A stretch of 64,000 bases of DNA from Lumnitzera littorea (lineage: Eukaryota > Streptophyta > Magnoliopsida > Myrtales > Combretaceae): assembly GCA_024138015.1 (NCBI GenBank), contig JAMXBB010000010.1, positions 47,296,024-47,360,023 on the forward strand. The letters are read 5' to 3'. Under the pieces are notes generated by a model. That model did no database searches, was not told the origin of the DNA, and saw only the letters and a program-made list of their open reading frames with translations. The translations under genes were made by a program, and so were the position numbers. Of the stretch, positions 13,470 to 25,986 are shown piece after piece (within the stretch, counting starts at the first letter, position 1; each line of letters starts with the position of its first letter).

Positions 13470-13831
13470 TAGGGGTGTAATTGAATTGAGCTAGATAAAT
13501 CAATATCTCAGCTCAAGTTCGATTGAGTTTTAAATTTTAAGTTTAAGCTCAATTCGAAATTATATATAATAAGTTTGAACTTAACTCAATTAAGTTAGAA
13601 TTTTTCATAATTAATATTAGATTCGTTTGAATTTAAATATATTAAAAATTATGTTAAGCTTAATTAAGCTTATGAACCTAATGAGTTTAGTATTTTAAAG
13701 CTTAAGCTTGACTTGATTTACTACTGAAGTAACTTGAATTCAAGTTTGATTCAATTATCACCAAATCAAATTATAATAGAAATCAAGCCGAGCTTAAATA
13801 GTTTGCGAATTGATTTAATTCATTTCTACTA
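13470..13831. mobile_element. hAT-like MITE remnant ('aggggtgtaattgaattgagc' type)
   Basis: The left end TAGGGGTGTAATTGAATTG is typical of plant hAT MITEs whose interior alternates gagctcaa/ttgagctc motifs. The right end (TTGATTTAATTCATTTCTA then CTA) is a decayed inverted copy of it. The interior carries many agctcaa and ttaagctt motifs on both strands. No target duplication survives. Confidence 0.55.
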
Positions 13832-14025
13832 TAGCTATACTTAACCAACCAGAAGCAGTAATGATGCTGAATGCAGTGGACATGGGCTACGGCGAAGAAC
13901 AATAATCCATGGACCTGCTTCTTTTTTTGGCAAATTAAATTTCATTAATTTACATCTTAATGTTTTCAGACGAGAAATGAGATAAACATGCATAAGAGTG
14001 GAAGCCCATTTTAAAATTTTTAGGT

Positions 14026-14400
14026 CTTGTGTGGTTTCTAATCATGGAATCTAAATTTAGAATCTAATTCCTATTAATCGATATTAATTTATTGTTTGGT
14101 AATTTTCAAAAAATGAAAATGGAATGTTATTGGTTTGTTGATATGTACTTGGGAATTATAAGTGAGAAAAAGAATGAAAAACATGTTAAAAACAAGATTG
14201 AAAAGAAAAGGGAGGACGAGGGGGAGAGAGAGAAATCGTATTTTTCAAGATGAAAAGGTGACTAATAGGAAACTCAAAAATTGATCTTGGAGAAAAGTGG
14301 AATTTTTTAAGGAATATCGATCTTATCTTATTACCAAATGGTAGAATGAGAATCTGAGGAAATTGAAATTCTATTAATGATAAACCAAAACAGATTTAAG
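14026..14400. mobile_element. MITE remnant with inverted ends
   Basis: Left end gtcttgtgtggtttctaatc, right end gataaaccaaaacagattt. These are inverted relatives of each other, enclosing ggaatct/agattcc-like AT-rich sequence (tcgatattaatt near 14078, tatcgatctt near 14315). This looks like the 'cttgtttggttt' MITE class of plants. Confidence 0.45.
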
Positions 14401-16206
14401 TGGTTGTTTATACAGAATGATTCTGTAGTTCTAGTGGAGAAACACCATCGACTCCAAAAACGGATTACCGCTTGAATATGGTTATTATAGGGAACCAAAT
14501 ATGTTCAAACCTGATATTTAGCCCATGTGATGATAGCCCATAGAGTTTGCGATTGATTTCGGATAAAATAATTATGCCCACAGAGTTTTGCCAAGTTGCA
14601 AGACAGAATTAATATCCATACAACTAAAACCCATTAAGTCCTATATATTATTTCTGTATTACTTTACATTTACAAATGTATAATTCAAGTATTATTATAT
14701 TTGATTATGAATAAAATAAATAATATTACAAACAATCTGATAATGTTATTCATTTTACACGTTCAAGTAGTTATGTTTCCATTTTGCTTTATTTGAAATT
14801 TATTAAAATATAAAATTTTAAAGTGTTATAGTAAAATTATATTAATTAATCAAGCGGGTTGCAGATTTCTCGTTAGCTTAGCAGGGGGTCTTAGACATGC
14901 GGTAAAAGGACTATGGAGTTCGGGGTGAATTTTGAGATATCGTGACATGCTTAAGTTTTAAAAACACTAAGTCAGGAGCATCTTGATTACATTCCCTCAT
15001 CTAGATCTAACGTCGGGCTTGAACTGGCCCAAAACTATCAAATCACAGTTTAATATTTCGGTAGTATATGAGGCTTGTTGGTTTTGAGCCCGTAAATCAG
15101 ATTTTCAATAATTTTTTTTTTTTAGGTTTGCAATATATATATATATATATATATGTAAAACGTGTATATAATATGTATATATTAAATTAAATATTTTAAT
15201 ATGTATAATCTATATAATATATATGTAAATTTCCAAAAAACAAAAAAAAAAAAAATCAATTCAAGCAAATCGATTCAGATGGATTGAATATTTGAACTGC
15301 TTAAACTTGTATGAATGGATGGGTTTTTAGTTTTTAGCAAGTTAATTCTGTTCAATAAATTACCCAATTAATTCCATACCAATTTATAATTCAAACTCAG
15401 TTCTTCTCTAAATTTACCCTTTATCAATATACATTCATACCACTAATTTTACAAAATTGCGGGTTTCCACCTAGACGTGGTGGATATATCCATCCTGCCC
15501 GATGTGGCAGTTTAGATTTTAAATTGTAGCCTTGGATTGGAGTTACCTTACTAATTCCGATGAATAGGTTATCACTCTCAACCTCATTATGATCCATTTT
15601 TCATCATAATTCAAGATCATCCATTTCAGTATGTGCGGTTGCAATAATAAGTACTCTATGAAATGCCCTATATTCCCATATTAGATTGAACAAAAATGTA
15701 AATATTACCAAGAGAACACAGATAAAATGACCATAATATCCCTATTTATTATAAATCGTAGTCATGCAACCCGTATTAGCAACAATAAAATTGTGTCACA
15801 CATAAAATCTAGATGAGACATCGAAAGTGAATTTCACTCTGGGATTCATATATTGGAGGATCATTTGTCGATCACGACCCAGATGGTAGCTGGTGGGCCT
15901 ATGGTAAATGCTCTTTCCATAAAAGACAAAAAAATAAAAAATAAAATAAAATGCATGAGGAATGACGAGTGATCTCAAGTTGATAGCAGCATACCATCTC
16001 CATGGCGAATGTCCCTCATAGGATTTCTTTTCTTTTAATGTTTTTATTTTAATGAAATTTTAATATATAAATTTAACCATTTAAATGTAATTTTTGCTTT
16101 CTACTTACCTCATCGGGTTGGCGTAACATGTCAATGCTATATGGTATTTGAAAAAAAAAAAAAAAAGAAGAAAACCACCAAGTCCAATGATAACAGTGAT
16201 TAAGAC
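14401..16206. other. Gene-free interval with AT microsatellite
   Basis: AT-rich sequence with an (at)n run at about 15130-15154. No coding feature was recognised. Confidence 0.5.
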
Positions 16207-16563
16207 TGTAAATAAGGCGAGTTAAAATAATATAGTGTTAAACTTAAACTCGAGTTCGATTCAAACTTGATTAAGCTTAGAATCTTAAGCTCGAGCTTAA
16301 CTTAAAATAGTACTAAACGAGCTCAAACCTAACTCAATTAAGTTTGATTCATTTAAAAACATATTTTTTTTTTTTAGTTATAATAAAATTAGTCTTTAAA
16401 GTTGACTTTAACTCGATTGATATTTATATCTGACTTAAACTCAATTAAGTTTACAAACTAATTGGCCTAAATATTATGAAACTCAAGCTCAACTTGATTC
16501 TATTAACTATTTAAATAATTTGAGCTCGAACTTGAACTCAATTTAATTTCTTTTTTTTTTTTT
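16207..16563. mobile_element. MITE-like 'gagctcgagcttaa' inverted-repeat sequence
   Basis: Dense inverted motifs: actcgagttcgattcaaac near 16248 and ttgagctcgaacttgaact near 16519. They resemble the interior of the hAT-like MITE at 13470. Terminal repeats are not resolvable. Confidence 0.4.
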
Positions 16564-16906
16564 ATCAAACTTAAATAATTTATGATTTATATCCTTAATA
16601 ACGGTAAACTCGACAAAAGCACGTGTTTTTGACGTTCAGCTCCTGAGTTTCCATAATTGCAGAGAACCTACGCATGTACAGGTGCACAATGCTATTATAG
16701 CCTTAATGTCATAGCGAACTTGACCGTAAACAGAATCCTTGGAAGAAGCTTGAGTGGCTAACTGTCCACCTACTCTATCATATATGCCCATGCGCTCATC
16801 TTATGCAAGCTTTCTCTTTTCCAGCACACTTCCCCCCACGATTGCCGGGGATTGAACGGAGGTTTAAACTTAAATGGTAAGATCTTGTACATGGTTGAAA
16901 AAGATT

Positions 16907-17627
16907 AGGCTGGCAATTTGTTATAATTGTAAACAATATGATGTAATTGTAAACGTGTTTATATTAATTAAATTTGACATAATTAATAGATAAATAAAAC
17001 TCGTTTAAACCCATTTATGATTGTGTTTAAGTTAGACTTGTCTACAAACTTGTTTAATGAACATGTTTCGTTCATCAATTAAATTAGTTTAAAATGGAGA
17101 ATTAAAATATTTATACATTCTAAAGAAAAAACCTTGTATAATACATTCCATTCTTGTATCTACGGCCATTTAAGTATATTTTATTAAGTCTCAAACTTGA
17201 AACTAGTTGATACTTTTAATAAAATGGAATTGAATATATTAATTAGTTCTTGTTTAAATTGATCGTGTAATGGTGTCCATAACAGTTATATCATAAATTT
17301 TTATTCAAATTAATCGTATAGTACATAATGTCTGAATTAATGTTTAGAATTTTTTAGCTATAATGTTTTTATAGGGCTTATCCTAGTTTAGAAGTAGAAA
17401 TTTATCTTTACAAATATTAGACAAAAATCAATTATGACGTATTTCTTTTAAAATTTTCTTAATCAATAAATAGGTTAAACTCAAAGATAAAACGTGCTTA
17501 TTAAATAGATTGAGTTATAAGTTTAGACTTTCAAATATTATTAATAAATGGATCATATTATGATTGAGGTTTTAGATATAAGCGCATTTTAATTGGGATA
17601 TGAAGCTCCTCATTAACACGAATTTTC
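16907..17627. mobile_element. Diverged MITE-like element ('tggcaatt..' ends)
   Basis: Left end GGCTGGCAATTTGTTATAAT, right end TTAACACGAATTTTCGGGTC. These look like decayed forms of the plant non-autonomous element class whose ends read tggcaattcgtgt and acacgaattgcca. Interior aaactcgtttaaaccc and gtttagactttca motifs fit this class. No transposase is present. Confidence 0.4.
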
Positions 17628-20600
17628 GGGTCCAAAAAATTCAATAAAAAAATGAATCAAATAAATTATAAATGATCTCTTTTTATTTGTTTCATATATA
17701 CATTGTTATCTATATTTGAAATTGAGCGTTCAGCTTCTCTAATTTTCCAAAAAAAAAAAAAAAGCAGCTTTGAAACTCCTGTATACATAAGAAAACAATT
17801 AAACAAGATATTAAGCATTAAAATTTTTAAAACCTAAAAAATGGAAGTTCCCTTATTTCTTAAAGTAGAGGGCCTAAATACCAAATTTCAAAGATAGGAG
17901 CTACATACACTCATAACAATATAAGAACAATATTTACAATTTACTTTAAAGTTTTACACTAGATGGATATGTCCCACAATGTGTGAGATAAAAAATAAAG
18001 GTGCTCGAAACTATATGTGAGTGTAGAGATGATGTTCACATTTTACTGCATAAAAAAGGTATAATTAAAAGGGAAAAAAGAAAAAAAAAAAAAAAAGGCC
18101 ATTTTTATCCATATATTGTTTTTATAACAGTGTCACATCATATACTAGATGTAGTATGTATGATAAATAATATTGCGTGATATATGCATCTTGTTATATT
18201 AGATATATAACATCAATACTAGAACATATATTATATGATATTTATACATTTTTAACACATTGAGGGTATATAAATTTGACAAATATGAGTAATACATCCA
18301 TCCCATTTCATTCCAAATATGTTTAAATTTAAATAAATAACTGAAATTTATTTGTTGTTGCTAAATATAAGATTGGAATCATCATTTTACTTTCATTCCA
18401 TTCTTTGTATTTCTGGATGGTTGTATGCATTACAAAGCATTATTTCAAACAAAACATGACATTGATACTTTCATTCCATTCTTTGAAAGTTTATTTTACC
18501 AGCATACTTAAATTCATGAAAAATCATAAATACTCGTTCAAGATACGGATACATCATTTCAATAATTATCTCAAAAGGACGCTTACCGTAAGTATGATTT
18601 AATATTTATGCATAGCATAGAATTCCAAATGGTGTCACTAGTCTAGATGCATAGAACATATTTGTTGGCCTACTTTTGTCCCTTATTTTCATAGGAATAG
18701 TGATAGAGTTGAGGCATTTATTTAGTAAGCGTGACTTCAGGCGAAATGGAAAACATCATATGACCAAATTCCCAATTTTAGAACCAGATGATATTAGATT
18801 TTTCATCACGCAATATGCTCAACCACTCACCAAATCCATTTCGCTGGCCAATATCGCCACAAGGTTCCAATTTTCTACACACACACATACATACATATAT
18901 ATATAACCCTGCACAGCAATGACTTTATATAAAAAAATTGAAAGCAATGATTGTTGTGTGTTTAATATTCAGTCGTCTGTATGAATATCCCCTGTATATG
19001 TGCTCCCCACTATGCATGCCAACTAAAATTTTCAATGGGTTCACCTATTAAAACATTAAGCAACCATATGGACTTTCATAGTTTGATCCCAGTTCAAACC
19101 TCGTGCACACCATTATTAACACATATTCTATAAGATATGCTTTTCATCAACGATATATACATATCGATCTATAATCAGTTTTAACTGTGCTACGTGATCG
19201 ATTTGTTTTTATATATAATTTAGAGTAGATTGAAGATATATTAAAATCGATACTTAAACTTCTAAACTATTTCAAAATTTTTATCAAAAATTTGAAGTAA
19301 ACATTTGAATTTTTACTTATCAAATTATATATTTAATCATTTTGAAAAGATATTGTGACAAGTTTCCATTAGATGAAGTGGGTTAATAAATTTAATAAGC
19401 GAAAATTAGGATTGAATCTGATATTTAATAACTTCGATTTCATCGATAAAATTAGGGGAAGAAAATCCCACGGTGTAATAGTGATTTTTAACAACCTCGC
19501 TTATGCTGTCTGTAATAATGGAATCGTAAAATTTAACTGGCGATTGAATGCTGCCAAAAGGAACGCCCCAAGTGGATAATTATTACCAAAAAATTCAGAC
19601 ACCAACACCAAAGATCTTGATTAGTTTAAGGGTAAAAATTTTCAAGATAACAACCCGTCAAATCGATCGTCATCATAGAAATAAAATCGCCTTATTTTTT
19701 AGAACAAAATGAATTTACAAATGTTGTTTGATATAAACGCTATCCTTTCACAGTTGCGACCATCCTTCTGTTATAATAAAAGGAATCAAATTTCTAAAAA
19801 GTATCAAATACTCAAATTTGAATCTGTTAAAGAGATTATATTAGTCCAAAAACGATGGGGTCTTGAGCATTGTACTAATGGGACTTTTAAGTGGCAAACA
19901 CATGGGGTCGTGGAGTCATCTTCTTATTGTTTATCGGTATTTGTTGTAGGCTCCGCTCCATTGTTGTGGGGTCCATTGAGTTAGACCATATTTCAACTTT
20001 CTCTTGAGTTCGTTCGAGCAAATTATGGAAGAAGCAACCAGCCATTCCATGCAAGATTACAAAATATACGATCTAATTGAAACCTTGTCATTGGTCACGT
20101 GGACGGTCGACTGAAGGCCAAGCACAGAAACTCAAGAAAGATCTGAATAGTACTAATAAGGTTTGAATAACATTAATATTTTATATATTATGATAGATAA
20201 TGGATAAGTGTTTATAAAATCTTTAACATATTATTATTAATATATATTCAATTATTATTAATATTTAGTTACACTCATTAATATATGTGGCATATCAGTA
20301 TTAATTAATTTTTTTTTTTTTCCTTTTCCAGAAACACATTCTAACTTCCACACCTCAAAAAGATATTAAGCTCTTTGAATCTTGTCTTTTCTTTGCAATG
20401 TTTCTCTTTGTATCCTTCACAAGAAAAAAAAAACGGGAGTAGCATCATTGGCCAGATTATAAAAGATAGGTTAAATTACAGTGAAAAACCGCTCGACCTA
20501 ATAATAAGCTAAGCTTTTACAAACGGGTAGCTTAAAAAATTTTACACCCTTTTTTTTATTTTTTATTTTTTGGTTGAAATACGTTGCAAACCAATGTTAT

Positions 20601-20891
20601 CTTTTCCGCTTCGTGAATTTTGTCTTGTTATACAAGTCCCTCGAACACAATATCCACGTATTAAATAGAAAATCCCAAATAAAACAACTAGAATCTATAA
20701 CCTGATGAAATCAAACGTAAATTCATAAAATTAAAAAAAAAAAAAAAAACATTAGATTTTATTATGCAGTAATGGAAAGCATGTTAGCATACAAGAAAAT
20801 ATGCATTTTTTGTACCACGGAAAGGGAGCGATTCTCAACAGTATACGTTGGCACGAAAAAGGTAAGCATATTTATATGCAAGAAAATATGC
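17628..20891. other. Gene-poor interval
   Basis: No recognisable gene. It holds a 'cattccattcttt' repeat pair at about 18393 and 18472 and a ca/ta microsatellite at 18878-18905. Slightly less AT-rich sequence at 19840-20120 includes a short open frame (19709-19984) without recognisable similarity. Confidence 0.45.
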
Positions 20892-21143
20892 ATTTTATGG
20901 TCATTCACTCAGCCTTTGTCGATGATTAGTATAGTCTTTGGTTATTTTATCGTGTCTTTTGCTTCTGTTGATGATATGCACCAAGTAATTAAGCATGGAT
21001 TGTGGTTTGTTAATGGCCGATTTTTGTTAATTCGTAAATGGGGGCTCGATTTCCAGCCGTCGAAGGCAAAAAATGACGTGGTTGCTGTGTGGTTACGAAT
21101 TAATCAACTCCCTATGGAATACTACTCTAAACAGGCATTATAC
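20892..21143 (+). pseudogene. LINE ORF1 fragment, DUF4283 domain
   Basis: A fragment of the DUF4283 domain found in ORF1 of plant LINE retrotransposons and related zinc-knuckle proteins. Within an open frame starting at 20772, residues ~55-124 read FGYFIVSFASVDD, then HGLWFVNGRFLLIRKW, then DFQPSKAK, then VAVWLRINQLPMEYYSKQAL. This matches the order of conserved blocks in that family (a GPWF-like block, IRKW, F-P-S, VWVR-LP-EYY). The domain stops at about 21143, where Rep-E sequence begins. No zinc knuckle or reverse transcriptase follows, so it is a remnant. A short direct repeat (caagaaaatatgcatttt) at about 20790 and 20879 lies just upstream. Confidence 0.75.
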
Positions 21144-21164
21144 TACCTTACAGATAGATATGTT

Positions 21165-21703
21165 ATTTTATGTTCCTTTTATTTATTTATTTACTTATTA
21201 TTGTAATTTGTAATGAAAAATGAAAAAAAAAAGCAAGAGAAAAAAAGGAAAAAAAAAAAGAAAAAGAAGAAAAGAAAAGCAAGAAAAAAGAAAAAAAAAA
21301 GAATAGTTTATTTTTATTTTTATTTTTTATTAAAGCATAATAGAAATAGATAAAATAAATAATAAATAAGATAATATAAAAATGATAAAAAATTAAAAAT
21401 AAATAAATCGATTAGTGAATAAAAATCATTTTGACACTTAGAAAGATTGTTTTTTTTTTTTAAATTTAAATAAAAATAACCGATCTTCTTTCCAAATTAG
21501 GACCTCTTTTTTTTTTTTTAAGACTTTCCATAAATAAAATCTGGTTTATGACCTTTTGAAAAATTTTCTTAAATAAATTGAAATGGGTAAAAAAACCTAA
21601 ACATGATATTTTTCAAGAATTAAAATTAGTTAACCAGCTAAAATTTTAGTCGAATGAACTACAGAAGTTTGATCCCAAATAATGCGTATGTAGGCACCTG
21701 TAC
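21165..21703 (+). repeat. Rep-E copy 1, A-rich initial block (first instance)
   Basis: Begins ttatttatttacttattattg, then a long purine run, 'ttttttattaaagcataata', and a block ending gtaggcacctgtac. Similar blocks are at 22563-23000, 31490-31950 and 54950-55440, and a weaker one is at 52640-52940. It is interrupted at 21703 by an LTR-gamma copy. It is non-coding as far as visible. Confidence 0.65.
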
Positions 21704-22555
21704 TGATGGGAATCAACCTCTGACTACATCCAAGCCAAGATAGGCTTGTCCGAAGTCAAGGCAGATCAATGCTTATTGAGGGCTAACTGAAGGCAGAAGG
21801 ATAAGAGGAAGAAAAATAACCACTCAACAATAAGTTTATCGTCGGTCGAGTAGTTGAGAGACCATGTTGCCCAGAGTTGGATCCACTCGGTACAGTACAA
21901 AGAGACTAGTGTCGACTAACTCTAGAAATCGGCAAATGTGGGCCGACCTCTTTGGTATCTCAACCAAGCTACGCGAGACTTCAAGAACTCATTCTTGAAC
22001 TTGTACATTCAACTGCCAACCTTGTTCGATTTGAATACTACTCTTTCCAGGACATGTTGAGTGATTACATGCCGACTTCCCCCTGTAAAACACATAGTTT
22101 TGTATTTTTGTACACGTTTTCCTTTATTTTATTTATGGGCCCAATTCTTTAGGGTTTAAGGTTTTGTACATTATTTATAGTTTTGCTACTGGGATTTAGG
22201 ATTTGCTATAAATAGCAACATCTGTAAACATCAAAGATGGACGAAAATAGACAAAAAAGTATATTCCTGCGCTTTTGGAATCTTTTCCTTTTTGAGCAAG
22301 GCTACTTGTGAGCTAGGATTGCTGGATTATCAAGTGTAGATTAAACTCTTTAATCTCTCCCACGTTCTTATCAATCTTAACCCTAAGATTGTGGTGAACC
22401 CCTTCATTTGAACCAGTTAGTGAGTTACATTTAACCTTCATTTGGAATCTTGAGTGATAGTTAGTGTTCGTGAGTTGTATCGAACCATATTTCGAGCTTA
22501 AACCCCAGATAGTGTTTGTGTCTTGGTATGTGGTATCCATTCACATTCACCGTCA
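21704..22555 (+). mobile_element. LTR-gamma, copy 1
   Basis: Starts TGATGGGAATCAACC and ends CACCGTCA. It aligns from end to end with the LTR at 25987-26856. It contains a tgtaaaacacatagttttgt block and a gctataaatagcaacatctg TATA region near 22190. After the end the sequence is aaact, like the first internal bases after copy 2 (aaacct), and then an N at 22562. So this looks like a 5' LTR whose body is missing at the assembly gap rather than a solo LTR: no 5-bp duplication of tgtac follows. Confidence 0.75.
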
Positions 22556-22561
22556 AAACTA

Positions 22562-22562
22562 N
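22562..22562. other. Single N, probable assembly join
   Basis: One undetermined base. Left of it is the end of an LTR-gamma. Right of it the Rep-E A-rich block starts again, repeating sequence already present at 21230-21703. The base probably stands for a gap of unknown size. Confidence 0.8.
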
Positions 22563-25500
22563 CCGAAAAAGAAGAAAAATAAAAAAAAAAGAGGAAAAAG
22601 GAAAAAGAAGAAAAGAAAAGTTAGAAAAAGAGAAGAAAAAAGAAAAAAAAAAGAATAGTCTATTTTTATTTGTATTTTTTATTAAAGCATAATAAAAATA
22701 GATAAAATAAAGTAAATAAATAATAAATATAAATAATAATAATAATAATAATAAATAGGTTAGTGAATGAACAAATCATCTTATCACTTAGAAAAACCAA
22801 TTTTTCAATAAAATAAAAAAATAATAAACCAAACATTTTCCAAATTAGGGTGCAATAGAATTTTCAAAAATAAAACCCTAAATATGATCCTTAGAAAATT
22901 TCTTTGAATAAATTACAACGGGTAAAAACCTAAATCCAATCTTTTTTTAAAACTAAAACCGATCGCCTCACTAAAGTTTTCGTTGAATGAATTATGGAAG
23001 TTTGATCCCAAGTAGAAAGTATAGAGTAACTTAAAATATGGAAAGTTTTTTTTTTTCATCTTTGTAAATATTCATTCAATTTAATTAATTTAGTCACATG
23101 TGATATTATTTGTTGTTTAAAAATTGAAAAAGGGTATTATTAAAAAAAAATTTAAATTTAGAAAGTTAAAAAGTAGTACCCATTTAGAGTTTAATAGGAT
23201 AGCTATTGGATCCAGATCTCTAGTTTTGAAACTATTTTGAAAATCAGTTTTATCAAAAGATCAATAGCTGAATTATAACCAATCCATCCAATTAGTTATA
23301 ATTTAACTCATTTTCTCGACTCTGGTTAGGTAACGATTCTAAAAACATTTTCAAAATATAAAAGAACCAGTTTTCTTTGAAACCCTAATCAAGAGTCAGT
23401 ATTAAACGGGTATGATTTAATATTTATCTATTTAAAAAAGACTATTTTATAAAAAACCAAACTCGACAGCTTGACAACTCCACTGAGGACATCAAAAAGG
23501 CTACCCGCTTAAGATACTTTTCGAAATTAGAAATGTCTTTCAAAATACCTATGTTATTTATTTATTATTAACTTTATGTATATACTTTGCTTTGATTTTC
23601 ATAGTTATTTTGCATACAACATGCATTGGAACATTAAGGGATCATTTGTTGCATCAAAGATGCAGGGTAGATGTGGTCAAACCCAGGCCATCTCAAAATC
23701 CTAAAAGGGGAGGCCATTATGTAGGCTCCGGGTGTAGTGGGGTAACCATCGCTCGAGATTAATTAGATTACCCCACTTAAGCTGTAACGTGACCAATGAA
23801 GGCGCTTTCTAAAAACAAGTAAGGTCACAAAGCTTAAGGACCTTTTAAAACCCACCTTAAATTATATATATCCCCCTTTAAGCTTGACTTAATACACTAC
23901 TATTAAAAATTACAACCTTACTAATTGTTCAAGAGTTTTAATGCAATCAAGTTTTTGAAAATAACAATAAGGTCGCAACTTAAGAAAGTAATGTATTAAC
24001 TTAAACGATCTTAACATTTGCATATTTCCACGTACTTTCTTTTATTGCATTAATGATTGATTCTTGTCCATAAAATGTGTAAACCTAAAATGGTAGACAA
24101 ACAAGCAAACAATTGAGGGAATAATAATCTACAAGATATCTTTAGGATTCATGAGCAGCTGCTGAAAAATGAGATTGTCTACTTGAAGGAAAAGCTCGAG
24201 TATTCTGAAGCTTACAACCAAGCCTTAAGGTCCCTTCTGCCACAGATAATTGGGGAAACCTATGAAATGATAGAAGACCTTAATTTAAGGCTCATTTGCG
24301 AGACTTAATTTAAGGTTTTTTCCAGTTTCTATTTAGAGAGAGTTTAGAATAAATGTAAAGTTCCAAAATAAATGTTAGGTTCTTTACCTTTGTTTTCTGT
24401 ATTTTGATCTTTAACAATAATAAATGTTCTCTTTAGTTCATCGCCTTTTTTTTTTATTATTCTTTAGCATTCCCTTTTTTGTATTGTACTTGTCTAACCA
24501 TTATTCCTTCCTGTTTAGGGAAATGCAAATAAAATCCAGACTTGTAAATAAAAACCTAAAAATCACTATCCTTATTTATAAATAATTTTCTTAGTTTTTG
24601 TAAAATAAAGCTTTATCTTTCTCTCTCTCTCAAAAATTAAAAAAAAAAAAAGAAGAAGAACAAAGAAAAAAAAAGAGAAACAAAAATTGAAAAAATAAAA
24701 AGAAAAGTTGCTGACGACTATAAGTCCTTATGAGCTCAAGTAGCCAACTCAAGTTCAGGCCTTTGGCCTACTCAAGCAACTAGCCTAAACACTCAACTTC
24801 TAATACACATAAGGCCCTTCAACCTATTAAGGAAGCCAACATGAACCCCTTAGCTCATTCAACCTAAACACTAGCCCCTTGGCCCATTCTTACCTAAACA
24901 TAAGCCACTTGGCCCATTAAGGTAACTGATATGAACATAAACCACGGCCCATCAAGGCAACTGGTCCCAAACATGATCCTTAGCCCATAAAGGTAAACAA
25001 GCTAAGCCAAAACCCCTAATCTATTTAGAAAGCCAAGCCCAATCATGAACCAAGCCAAAACATAAAGTCAAATACCGGGGCATAATTTGAGAAACCAAGG
25101 AGCAAAGCCAATCTTCACCCTGGGCAAATAAATATAAATTCTTCCGTAAGAAATAAATAACTTACTTTTAAAAGGTTTAGAATGAGAAGAGGCAAACTAT
25201 ATTCCACACACTAACTTGAAACACTTTAAAATTTGAGCAACATAATAGTGATGATACTTTGGACTCATTTCTTAAAGGAGGACCACTTTGAACGCGATAC
25301 ATAGATTAAATGAAGTTAGGCATTCATTTCATTCATTTTCAAATCCTAAATACAATTATCTTTTATTCACCCCATTGGACCAATTTGGAGTACTTTCAAA
25401 TTTAAACCCTGTCAAGAACTATCCCACAATGAGGCAATTCGGAGGTTAGGGTCATTGATTAGAAGATAAGGGTAAATTTGGCTTATGCTTGCTTAAGTAA

Positions 25501-25986
25501 CGTTAATTCAAAAATGATTTTTATCTCTAATAAATTATTTTTCATTGAAATGAAGAAGAGTCAATTCTTTTTTGAACACCTCAAGCTTATACACACCTCA
25601 CTTGAACCTACACAATAGAAATCCATGGATTTAGGGCCTTAAAACACTTAAAAGGAAAAAGCTCGGCAATGGAGACAATCACTCTTGGGGCCAAAAGAAA
25701 AGAGAGAACAATAAGAGATAATGGGGTAAAGTAATAATAAAAAAAAAAAAGGAAAGAGAAAAGAGATTGAAAAAGTAGGCCTAAGTGTAAGACTAAAGCC
25801 CTAAAGGATATATCCATCTCAGCAAGGGTAACCAAATCGAATCAAAAGGCCAAGAGTCAAGGCCCAGATATCCTCAAAGATGTAATGCTCTGAATCATAA
25901 TCCAACCCTAAAAACCCAAAATCTCTATCTCCCCTCTAAAGCCTTTCTTACCTTTGTCAAATCATACAAAGTCTTCCTACCCACAT
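22563..25986 (+). repeat. Rep-E copy 1, second A-rich block and body
   Basis: Runs parallel to 54950-58540. Shared landmarks in order: purine run; 'ttatcacttag'; an 'ggttaggtaacgattct' block; 'gtaggctccgggtgtagtgg' (23722, 56107 in the other copy); a 73-codon frame (24090-24308); 'aaaataaagctttatctttctctctctc' followed by an A run (24601); a block rich in 'gcccattaagg' (24720-25090); and 'cattttgaac/ctttgaacgcgata' near 25285. No transposon protein was recognised. Interrupted at 25986 by LTR-gamma copy 2. Confidence 0.7.
24090..24308 (+). pseudogene. Rep-E 73-codon frame (copy 1), coiled-coil-like, one stop
   Basis: I do not recognise the family. From ATG to TAA it is exactly 219 bases, the same length as the frame at 56486-56704 in the other Rep-E copy, with no indel between them. 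The only internal stop is codon 9 (TGA). The peptide after it runs through HEQLLKNEIVYLKEKLE, NQALRSLLPQIIGET and MIEDLNLRL, with leucine/isoleucine spacing suggesting an amphipathic helix or short coiled coil. It is followed by an AT-rich 3' part with aataaa-like signals (24416-24424). The A-U-rich context and lack of neighbours give no pathway. It is either a small protein of the element or the last remnant of a longer one. Confidence 0.55.

Noticed and set aside
18676..18906. 76-codon frame ending in HTHTYIYI
   Set aside because: It ends in a ca/ta microsatellite. The earlier part resembles nothing I recognise and has no gene context.
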